Positions 55,123-64,000 of a stretch of DNA of 64,000 nt are shown here, one piece after another. The notes under the pieces are model-generated. The model was not told the origin of the DNA. It worked only from the letters and a program-made list of their open reading frames with translations, and ran no database searches. Source of the DNA: Agrostemma githago (taxonomy: Eukaryota; Streptophyta; Magnoliopsida; Caryophyllales; Caryophyllaceae). How positions within the stretch are numbered: position 1 is the first letter of the stretch; each line of letters starts with the position of its first letter. The translations under genes were made by a program, and so were the position numbers. The DNA lies in contig OY288242.1 of assembly GCA_958450325.1 (NCBI GenBank), forward strand, positions 1,674,001 to 1,738,000, written 5' to 3'.

Positions 55123-58100
55123 ATGTTTATGAACTCAGTAAGCAGAGCCTTCATTACTCGTAGTCGTCACCAACCCTTCCCAATCTTCACACTCACAACA
55201 TTCCAACTCTCACAACGCTCATCCTTCTCTTCCATGGCGGCGGCAGCAGAGGACTCCTCTTCCCTGAAAAGGGTTTATCCCTTCTCCACCGACGCGGCCC
55301 TCAAGCGCGTGGGCACCCACAATGGTAGCTTCCACTGCGACGAGGCTCTTGGTTGCTTCATGATTCGCCTCACTGATAAGTTTTCTGGTGCTACCATCGT
55401 TCGAACCCGCGACCCCCAGGTTTCCATTCATTCCCTCCGTATCTATATGTTCGTTTTCTTTGTTTAATTCTAGCTGATTTGATTTGAGTTGAGTTGTGGG
55501 GTGCAGGTATTGGAGGGTTTGGATGCAGTGTTAGATGTTGGGGGTGTGTATGATGCAAGTAGAGATAGGTATGATCATCATCAAAAGGGTTTTGGGGAGG
55601 TTTTCGAGCATGGATTTGTTACTAAGCTCAGTAGTGCTGGTCTTGTCTACAAGGTACTCTACTCTACTGTTATCAAGTTTTCAACTTTTTTGACGGAAAT
55701 ATCCGTCTTAAGCTTATTATGGATCAAATATATGGGATAAGACAAACTCATGTGCTTGTAAGAGAAGATTTTTGGCATTTTTGTAGTTGGGTATATTTGA
55801 CCCGTTTTAATGACGGATATGCCCGTTGCAAGGAAAACGAACTGTTAATTGTTTAGGTTGCTATTGATTTTAATCTTTTTTTTTGGTTCAACGAAGAGCA
55901 CACTTAGTTGCATTCCAATATAGGGGGAGGGAGATTCGAACCTGAGAGCACCTAGTCCAAACCACTAGGCTAAGACATCTTCGGTTATTGATTTTAATCT
56001 TGATTCTGGTTAAGGTGGGTTTTCAGCCTTGGTGTATGTTGTATAGGATTGGGTTTGTTTTGAAATCTCAGCTGTTTCGGATTGCATATTCAAGCAAAGT
56101 TCGATTCTGAACTAGATTATGGTCATATTTGACAGTTTATCAAAAATGAGTGTTTTTAAATCTTTGTTCTTCAAAAGCTGGAAGCAACAAATTGGAACTT
56201 CTATTTCTGAAGAAATGTTGGGTTTTGAGCTTTTAAAAAGCTAGGCGAAACACGCATGTTTAGTTTTGATCTTTGTGTTAGGTAAGGGGTTGTTTTGGAT
56301 AAGAGCTATGGAGTATAATTAGGGGAGTAATAGGGCTTAAATTGTGTAACTTTTGTTAGAATGGGTTGCTTTCTAGTTTCTAGTATGCTCTTGTTTGTGA
56401 TGTTATTGGTGAAAAAGTGTTTCTATCTTGTTATGTCAAGGGTAAGATTGTGTAATGCAGTCACTTACCTGGCCATTTATTTACTGGATCGCATAAGGCG
56501 TTGTGTAATGTCGTTTGTTTGTTACGGGTGATCTTATAGTTTGTTATCGGAGTTGTTGTGTGCAGCACTTTGGAATGGAGATAATTGCCAAGGAGTTGAA
56601 GCTGGAATCAGCACACCCGGATGTGTTTCGGCTCTTCATTTCAGTCTACAGGAACTTCATGGAGGTTTATTCTTTTTCTCCTTGTTACTGAATTGCTTAT
56701 TCCTGTAACTTCTGCTACATAGTTGTTGACGTTACTTTCATTTATCTTATACTCTGGCAATAATCAATAACTTGAACTTTGGGGCTTTTGAGGTTTGGAG
56801 CCAATAACGTGTTGCCTGTTCGTTAATTTTCATGCTGAATAGATTGTTTCTTGTTAATTGATTCAAATATGATTTGTTAGACATGTAAAAAGGTTGGATA
56901 TGATAATTTGCTACTAACTTCATGAGCTTCTATCTTGAGCAGCAGAGATGATTCTCGATTGGTATTTACTTCTGTCGAATTTCCCGTAAAATCTTGTTTA
57001 CTACAGTATTTCACACTTTTCAACTGAATTTCTATTTCGTTAAAGCAAAGTGACTCACTAAGTATCTGCGGTTCTTGAGTTTTGTAGTAGAATGTCCCTG
57101 CAATTTGGTGCCCATTTTATCATTAGTAACTAGGAAACAACCTCTTTGTGCTTCTGACACAAGGGTAAGGATGTGTTTACATTTGACCCCCTCTTTAGAA
57201 AGGATATTGTTGAAGTTGGTTCCTCGAACAATTTATGAAGCTTATCTTGTTCTTTGTAGGCTATTGACGCTATTGACAACGGAATCAATCAGTATGATAC
57301 TGACAAACCGCCAAGGTATGTGAATAACACGTCTTTGTCATCAAGAGTTGGAAGACTGAATTTGGACTGGACAGATCCTGATCAGTCTGCTGAGAAGGAG
57401 AACGAAGCTTTTGAGAAAGCAATGAACCTTGCTGGTGGTGAGTTTTTGGATGTGAGTTCCTTACTGTCTCATCCTTTTTTATTTGTAGTTTAGTACTGCC
57501 TTCTTGCATGAATGTTCAAAATCTATTTTGTCCCATATATAATGCTTTGCGGATTGGTTACAGAATGTCCGGAGTCTTGCAAAATCATGGTTGCCAGCCC
57601 GTTCAATTGTGGTGGAGAGTCTCTTAGCAAGAAAAAACATTGATGCTACCGGAGAGATTATGGTGTTGCATAAATTTTGCCCCGTAAGTTTGCTAAATAT
57701 TTCACTTGAATCATCCGTTTCCTTCGGTGTGCATCCTGTTAGTGTTTTTGGTGTAAATGAAAACTTTTTTTAAATCAACTCTTTCAGACCACCAATGAAA
57801 CTTCTGTGGTGATCTCGCTGTTAATTTTACTTGCATTTCTCATTGTAGTAAGAGTATACACAAAGCAAGTATTGATTTTGAGGGATCCATATTGAGATGA
57901 TTTTCTTACGTGCAGTGGAAACTCCATCTTTTTGAGCTCGAGGAGGAGATGAAGAGTGATCCTCTCGTCAAATATGTCCTTTATCAGGTACGCTGACAAT
58001 TGCTAGAGACTATGGCCATTTATGGACTGGATAAACCGATAAAGCGAATAACCTGGTCCAAACAAAACAATAACAGCTGAAGTAGACTCGAACAGTCAAA

Positions 58101-58482
58101 CCAAATTGATTTGACCCAAAAAAACGCCAACCCCAAAACGTCCAAAGCCAACCTAAATGACCCAAAAAAACTGCTATCTTTTGCTTGACTTGATTATTGA
58201 GATTGGGTGCGTAAACTCGAGTATGCGTTGACTGAACATGATATTGTTGTTTGGCAGGATGAGAGGAGCAAACAGTGGAGAGTGCAGGCTGTGGCAGTTT
58301 CACCCGATAGCTTTGAGAGCAGAAAACCTCTTCCAGAACAATGGAGAGGGCTGAGGGACGATGATTTGTCGACAAAGACTGGCATCCCGGGTGGTGTTTT
58401 TGTGCACATGAGCGGTTTTATTGGCGGGAATGTTTCATATGAGGGTGCTCTAGCCATGGCTAAAGCCGCTCTATACTTGTGA
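55123..58482 (+). CDS. MYG1: MYG1 family exonuclease (UPF0160)
   Basis: Seven exons: 55123-55419, 55507-55653, 56566-56664, 57260-57451, 57564-57683, 57916-57987 and 58258-58482; 1152 nt, 383 residues. All six introns fall in phase 0. The first ~40 residues (Arg, Ser and Phe rich, few acids) look like a mitochondrial presequence, followed by MAAAAEDSS. Family motifs are GTHNGSFHCDEALGC, DVGGVYDASRDRYDHHQKGF (the DHH-type metal site), YDTDKPPRYVNNTSLSSRVG and the C-terminal GIPGGVFVHMSGFIGG. MYG1 proteins are metal-dependent DHH-like hydrolases; the human protein is a 3'-5' RNA exonuclease that links nuclear and mitochondrial RNA processing. An in-frame internal ATG (MAAAAED) could give a shorter product lacking the presequence. 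The gene looks intact. Intron 2 holds a MITE and a SINE. Confidence 0.95.
55690..55838 (+). mobile_element. MITE-like repeat, GACGGAT family, copy E, in MYG1 intron 2
   Basis: Ends TGACGGAAATATCCGTCTTA and TGACGGATATGCCCGTTGCA, interior GGATCAAATATATGGGATAA, CTCATGTGCTTG and TATATTTGACCCGT, as in the other copies. Confidence 0.65.
55878..55985 (-). mobile_element. SINE in MYG1 intron 2
   Basis: A 108-bp insert flanked by perfect 16-bp duplications TATTGATTTTAATCTT (55862-55877 and 55986-56001). On the minus strand it has an A box TTAGCCTAGTGGTTTGG, a B box GGTTCGAATCTCC and a terminal A-run. It is a complete short tRNA-derived SINE in antisense to MYG1. Confidence 0.92.
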
Positions 58483-59196
58483 GATTAGTGTTCAGGTTTT
58501 GGCTAAATTTTGCTTTGGTTCAATTAGTGAAGAGAAACTAGAAAAAAACTTTTACTAATAGAATTTCCAATTCATATTATCATTATCAATTTGTACTCTC
58601 TCCAGTCTCCATTGCTATTAAAGGACAAAGCGTTTATTTATTTATCGACTGGCGATGATTTGGCTATGAACAATCAACAAAAAGTTGAACCATTCAGTAG
58701 TCCCTCCGTTCATAATCTTGTAACGAACTTTTTGATGCGTATTTTCATTATACTTTGCTCCCTATTTGATCATCTTCTGTGATGGTACATATAGTCTACT
58801 TGTATATGAGCTAAGATTCAAGGTTCCCTTTCTTTTTGACAGTTTGGTGTTGTCCCTCCATATTCACATCTGGTCCCTTCTGTCTATTTGAGTTCTGTAC
58901 TTCTGTTAGACAAGTTCTGCCTTCTGGTCCTTCCAAAGCTTTTCAAACATGTGTGATCGGGTACAGATGTTCTAGTGTTAACCTTGGAAACTACCAATTA
59001 ACCGATGTGAGATGATAACCACTGTGGTTGGGACCGATACAATTTTCAAGTCAGGTGACTTTCTTACAGTGACATGGCTATTTTCTTCCTGTCATGATAA
59101 TTTTTTTTTCTATTTGAGTCCATCTTGCTTCATTTTTAACCAACATGCACCCTCTATTACTCTCTTTTTTGTCGATATTTTCTCAAAATAAATTTA
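58483..59196. other. 3' flank of MYG1 and intergenic DNA
   Basis: The first part is the probable 3'UTR; no other feature recognised. Confidence 0.5.
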
Positions 59197-59620
59197 TGGC
59201 ATGTTTGGGAACTTGGATTTGGATTTGAATTTGAAATATTTCGAGCGTTTGAAAAACTTGGGATTTGGATTTGAAATTTTGACCAAATTCAACTAGTTCA
59301 AATTTGGTTTTCTCAAATTCTTAGTATATTGACCGTCATTTCAATTCCGTCACTTACCGTTTATTTGTTTTTTCGCATAATCTTGTCGTAGTATTTGTTT
59401 TTCTTTATTTTTTTTTTCCCTATTTGAACATTTATATTTTTGTAATGAAAAATTTTAAAAAATAAAAATTGGTGACCTTGACCCGACTCCACCCGTCCGA
59501 AATCCAAATCCAAAACCAAGGGTACCCAAACACCATTTTGTCTTTGGATTTAGATTTGAATTCTAAAAATTCAAATAGAATTCCTAATATTCAAATCAAT
59601 TCCGAGTACCCAAACGCAAC
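59197..59620. mobile_element. Tourist-like MITE, TTA flanks
   Basis: Ends GGCATGTTTGGGAACTTGGA and (reverse of right) GTTGCGTTTGGGTACTCGGA, each followed by repeated ATTTG motifs. TTA is found at 59194-59196 and 59621-59623, assuming the outermost base assignment. Confidence 0.65.
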
Positions 59621-60522
59621 TTAGAGTAATTTTAAAATCTATAGTAAAATGACGGAAATTATACGGAGTAGGTAAAATAAGTTGCACATTTTAATGGTTC
59701 ATTAACTCAGTATTTGATCACCTTCTTTGATAGTTCATAGACTGATTACTTCATTACTTGTATAGTTGTATATGGAGTATGAGTTAAGGTTTTAAAGGCT
59801 CACATTATTTGACAGTTCATGTTGTCCCTCCAGAGTCAATCATGCATAGTCCATACTCATTATTAGTCATTACTCTCGCACGTATTCAGGATCAGGAATT
59901 AAGAACCTTCAACCTTTTACTTGCAACATGTTACATGTTGTCCACTTGTCCCTCCCTCCAAATTTAATAGTACCAACCAGTCTTCCTTGTGACGGATACA
60001 TTCATCGCAAGTTTACGACGGTTCAAATACTATCCATGTAAAACAGATTATCATTTCATAGGTATTTTGCTTTTGGCTTATCTCCCTCACATGGGTAGGT
60101 TTCCACTGAAAAAAATGTTTGAAAGGATAAGAAGATATGAATTCGGTCTAATAAGACACATGGCTTTGTATTATCGACTTATTTAACACGTTGTAAACTT
60201 AAAAGACGAATATTTTCGTAGAATTTGCCTAATCAGTAACAGAGGAGTAGTGTACGTAGAGTGATAGAGGTAAGCTATGGAGTACTGTAGAATGAATAAA
60301 AAGTAAAAAAAAAACACATTATCCCCTTTTTGAGAAAGACAAAACAATTCTCCCCACAATTCCCACACTTTGTTCTTTTCATTAAACAATTCCATAAACG
60401 ATTAACTCACCTAATCAATCCATCTGCTTTACATTTCCTCTGTTTTCTTCCCTTTTCTCAGTCACCCTCTTCACTAATTATCTATCATTCTATCACCTTC
60501 CTTACAAAAGTGTGTTGAGTCA
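59621..60522. other. Intergenic DNA and TBL promoter
   Basis: A possible diverged GACGGAT-family element lies at 59988-60222 (TGTGACGGATACATTCATCG ... AGACGAATATTTTCGTAG). The 60350-60520 part is pyrimidine-rich and is the likely 5'UTR of the TBL gene. Confidence 0.5.
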
Positions 60523-63313
60523 ATGAAGCAAAAGAAAAACAATACTCGTCTTTCGATTTTCATACTACTTATTTTTACACTCATTCTCTTTGCATTTTGT
60601 ATGTACAGTGAGACTGTCAAATCCATAGCTCAATTTCCATTTAACACAAAGAAAGCTCAAGAAATAATTAAAGAAAACAGGGAAACGGAAACAGATGAAG
60701 AAGAAGAAGAGATAGAATTACCAGCAGAAGATTGTGATCTTTTCACAGGGAAATGGGTTTATGATAATCTAACTCACCCATTATATAAAGAAGATGAATG
60801 CGAGTTTCTTACTGCTCAAGTCACTTGCATCAAAAATGGAAGGAAGGATTCTATGTACCAGAACTGGAAATGGCAGCCTAAAGATTGCAATTTGCCCAGG
60901 TACGTAGAATTCTCGTGGATTGCCAGGGTTCGAACTCGTGACTAATTCTTTACGTTTTTTCGAGAAAGGCTTATGATTTTGCAATTATTGGAAGGTAGGT
61001 TTAAGCCAAAGTTGTTGGCTGAGAAGCTAAGGGGGAAAAGATTGATGTTTGTGGGAGATTCATTAAACAGAAATCAATGGGAATCAATGGTGTGCCTTGT
61101 ACAGTCAGTTGTTCCTCCTGGTAGAAAGACTTTGGTTAGGTCTGGTTCACTCAGCATCTTTACCATTCAGGTTATTTTTCCTTCATTTCTCCCTTTCCTA
61201 GTATTATTCTACTCATCACTTTTTATTAGCCACCACATCAATAGTTCGGGATTCAACTAATAAAATATAAATGGACCTTGACCATCATCTTAAAGGTTTT
61301 GATTGAGATGGTCAGTTAAGATGGTATCAGAGGTCAAGAATTTGAACCTGACAATCCTCAATATCTCGAATTCTCAAGTTGAATCTCAGCAAATATACTC
61401 TGTCACTCATGGAACATTTTAATGGGACTAACCAAATCTTTATTATACATTGACAAATATTGAAAGGATTATAATGCTACAGTGGAATTCTACTGGGCAC
61501 CGTTCTTGGTGGAGTCGAACTCTGATGATCCAAGAATGCATAGCATCATGAACAGAATCATCAGGCCTGAATCAATTGAAAAGCATGGTGCCAATTGGAA
61601 GGATGCTGACTATCTTATCTTTAACACCTACATTTGGTGGATGAACACCGTCCAAATCAAAGTCTTGTAAGTACTCGTAGTATTTTTATTCAAATTCAAA
61701 CTTAGCTGGGTGTGGTCAGGTCAGGTCAGCGGTCGTCAATACAAGTGGTCTGGGAGTGATTGACTGTGTTGGACCTGTTCACTGTGTCTAGAGGAGAAAA
61801 TGACATGATAGTGGCAGGCTGTGCCATATGGGCGTGGCGTGACATTCCCCATTTTTTCCTTAATTTGGGCGTGCCGGGTGTCATATTCATGGGCAGTAAT
61901 GCTTGATTCACGTGCCTGTCTATTTCTTTCTCTGCCTATCGACAATAAGTCAATTCGGTATTTTAAAAGGGTTTTACCTAAGTAACATTAAATTTGAATG
62001 ACGATTCAAATACTAATAATTACAGAAGGGGATCGTCATTTGAAGAAGGGGAGATGGAGTATGAGGAGGTAGAGAGGCCAGAAGCGTATAAGAGGGTAAT
62101 GAAGACATGGTCGAAGTGGGTGGACGACAACATTGATCCTAATCGTACCAAAGTCTTCTTCACCACCATGTCTCCTCTTCATATCAAGTACACTAACTAA
62201 CTATATCCTACTACTTACTCGTCTTTTTATGTTCTACCTATTTAATTAAAATATACCACCTAAATAAATATATAATGGGTAAAATTATTAGAAGACGGAT
62301 ATAGTATTAGTTTTACTTCTCACATCTCACAATCGGTTCCTTTAACATTATTTAATTTGAATGTGATCGAGCCGTCCGAAGATTATTGTGGTGGGGGGGG
62401 CAACATGAGAATTTGCCTATAATTGTCAATCAACATGTAGATTGAATAAATTAATAATGTTTGTTAGGTGAGAATCTACGCGATGATTTGTAGCCAGTCA
62501 TGTTAACAAAAGTAAAGTCATCAATAATTCAAATCATGTTTGTTAGAGATAGCTTTTAGATTTTGGTTGAACTGGTTACATAACATGGTATTAAAGTCAG
62601 CATGATAAAAGTCATGGATATAAACAATTTTGGACCTCTAACCATCGCCTTAAGATTTTGGTTGAGTTGGTTCTATAACAGATGTATGGCGTAGAGTATT
62701 GCTTTAATTTAGGTGAGTCAAAACCTACTTTATTTTGCACCTTGACTAACTTCTTAATTCAAAAATACACTCACAGGAACTCACTTTAAAATCGTAAATC
62801 GTGCTCTGATCAATATAATATATTAATGTGTGACTTGGAAATCGGGACATGTCTTGCATTGATTGATGAGGTTGTTATTAATCTAATCATCTTAACTTAG
62901 AGAAGTATATATTATGTCTATATATGTTGTAGAGAATTAACCATGTTTGAAATGAAATTAGGAGCTTGGACTGGAACAACCCGGAAGGAATAAAATGCGC
63001 AAAGGAAACGACACCAATACTCAACACAAGCATGTCGTTTGACGTAGGAACAGACAAACGACTGTTAGTAGCAGCACACAATGTGACACAGGCAATGAAC
63101 AGGGTGCCTGTCATCTTCCTTAACATCACTGCGCTCTCAGAGTATCGCAAAGACGCCCACACTTCTGTCTACACCATACAACAAGGCAAATTGCTTACAC
63201 CTGACCAACAGTCCGATCCCAGTAACTTTGCAGATTGTATCCATTGGTGTCTTCCAGGTTTACCTGATACTTGGAATGAGTTCCTCTACACAAGTATCAT
63301 TTCCCGCCCCTGA
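60523..63313 (+). CDS. TBL29: Trichome birefringence-like xylan O-acetyltransferase (TBL29/ESK1-like)
   Basis: Five exons: 60523-60899, 60999-61170, 61467-61666, 62026-62187 and 62962-63313; 1263 nt, 420 residues. A single membrane anchor (residues ~10-27, RLSIFILLIFTLILFAF) with a short basic cytosolic end predicts a type II Golgi protein. An acidic stem precedes the PC-esterase/TBL domain: CDLFTGKWVYDN, the GDS motif VGDSLNRNQWESMVC (Ser nucleophile) and the C-terminal DXXH motif DCIHWCLPGLPDTWNEFLY. Family members add acetyl groups to xylose units of xylan; ESK1/TBL29 is the main secondary-wall enzyme and its loss gives collapsed xylem and freezing tolerance. The N-terminal block VKSIAQFPF and overall similarity favour TBL29, but the stem is shorter than in Arabidopsis ESK1 (487 residues from memory). 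TBL28 or TBL30 identity cannot be excluded. Confidence 0.93.
61270..61350. repeat. LTR/PBS-like repeat fragment in TBL intron 2
   Basis: Shares GGACCT--ACCATC--CTTAA-G-TTTTG-TTGAG-TGGT with intron 4 (62632-62690), followed here by ATGGTATCAGAGG, which resembles the initiator-Met primer site of TRIM/copia-type elements. Confidence 0.5.
62560..62695. repeat. Two repeat fragments in TBL intron 4
   Basis: TTTTGGTTGAACTGGTTACATAACATGGTATTAAAG and GGACCTCTAACCATCGCC...GGTTGAGTTGGTTCTATAAC lie in tandem and relate to the fragment in intron 2. Confidence 0.5.
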
Positions 63314-63338
63314 GCCTGAGCCTGAGCCTGAGCCTGAC
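63311..63338. repeat. (TGAGCC)n minisatellite at the TBL stop codon
   Basis: Four and a half TGAGCC units; the first TGA is the TBL stop codon itself. Confidence 0.9.
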
Positions 63339-63868
63339 ACGACTCTTCTCACCTCCTCATCTTTTCATTCTTTTCCTCGATGTTACGGAAATTGATTTGC
63401 TTTGCTGCAACTGTGATCCTGCAAGCCCATGCCCCATGCCATGCCAGGCCATTTTTTGTGAATCCCTTGGCTTAGAAATTATTCATGTATAGGATTTTAC
63501 TCCCTCTGTATTGTAAAGTATAGAAAAGGTACGAAGAAAATTGGAGTGTAAACTATGGGGTTACACTCGAAAGTGGGAGCTAGAGAAAGGTATAGACGAC
63601 TCACCTCACCCCTCCAAGGTTTGAATGACTCGAATAGGTTGTGTGTTTTAAGACCCTTCTCCCCAAGCTCCCAGTCCACGAAGAAACGAAATAAAACCCA
63701 CCCACGCTATTAACTCGAGTCCTACGAGAGCTAACAACGAGGTTAGGTGACTAATCTAACCTCCCAGGTTAATTAGGCCTAACCTTGCACACTACACTCG
63801 GTTATATGAAAGGGTTTTTAGAGAGAGTTTCAAACTCAAAATTTTCATCCAACATCACCTAACTATTA
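63339..63868. other. 3' flank of TBL
   Basis: Probable 3'UTR, then intergenic DNA with a single MITE-like end TACTCCCTCTGTATTG near 63499. The minus-strand open frame here shows no known domain. Confidence 0.5.
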
Positions 63869-63957
63869 CTATCTCTGGACACTAATTTTTTTGCTTCATT
63901 TAATTAAAATACTCCTCATAAATATTAAGGTAATGAGGTAAAAAGTGTCCGAGGGAG
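63869..63957. mobile_element. 89-bp palindromic Stowaway-like MITE
   Basis: Left arm CTATCTCTGGACACT and reverse of the right end CTCCCTCGGACACTTTTTAC; TA at both flanks; core TTAATTAAAATACTCCTCA. Confidence 0.75.
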
Positions 63958-64000
63958 TACAATGCATAATGGATGCCTTATATAGACCCTTAGGTGGAGG

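Noticed and set aside
60912..60945. AGGGTTCGAACTCGTGAC in TBL intron 1 as a SINE
   Set aside because: Single B-box-like motif in a 99-bp intron without A box, tail or duplication.
1..64000. CRISPR arrays, rRNA or intact tRNA genes, bacterial operons
   Set aside because: None is present; the window is plant nuclear DNA, and the tandem arrays lack the regular repeat-spacer pattern.

Overview
The window is nuclear DNA from a flowering plant (dicot). The genes have many AG|GT...AG introns. The intergenic DNA is AT-rich and crowded with Stowaway-like MITEs (CTCCCTCC ends), SINEs, LTR retrotransposons and a plastid-derived ycf1 fragment. The dense CTCCGTA/CTCCCTCC MITE debris suggests a Caryophyllales species, but that is an inference and I cannot name the species.

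Layout. 1-1330: first exon of a jasmonate-oxygenase-type 2-oxoglutarate dioxygenase (minus), with the rest of the gene outside the window or lost. 3182-4724: a 5'-truncated, decayed LINE. 7538-10036: a MITE-flanked promoter and a two-exon ankyrin plus tandem CCCH zinc-finger gene (TZF9-like). 10555-11120: a nuclear plastid insertion (ycf1). 13235-14585: two relics of DUF674 genes. 15093-17405: a seven-exon plastidial omega-3 desaturase (FAD7/FAD8). 17835-28368: a very young 10.5-kb non-autonomous LTR retrotransposon (gag-like ORF only, Tat/Ogre-type primer site), inserted about 300 bp upstream of the FAD TATA box. 28486-31746: a solo LTR of the same family nested in a MITE nested in another MITE. 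32880-35425: a degenerate tandem array with snRNA-promoter-like motifs, ending at a Helitron-type 3' terminus. 36223-47459: a 24-exon tomosyn/LLGL-like WD40 gene with a C-terminal R-SNARE-like segment and one GC-AG intron. 48756-54647: an older, broken Ty3/gypsy chromovirus carrying a nested SINE. 55123-58482: MYG1 (seven exons). 60523-63313: TBL29/ESK1-like xylan O-acetyltransferase (five exons).

The genes do not form a pathway. However, the same-strand order tomosyn - FAD - JOX matches, from memory, Arabidopsis At5g05570 - At5g05580 (FAD8) - At5g05600 (JOX2), and FAD7-JOX1 on chromosome 3. This is probably old microsynteny, here expanded by transposons. FAD7/8 (trienoic fatty acids, the jasmonate precursors) and JOX (jasmonate hydroxylation) are linked functionally as well as physically. 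Exon boundaries were placed by hand from splice signals, reading frame and family similarity; every full gene model given keeps an open frame with a CDS length divisible by three.
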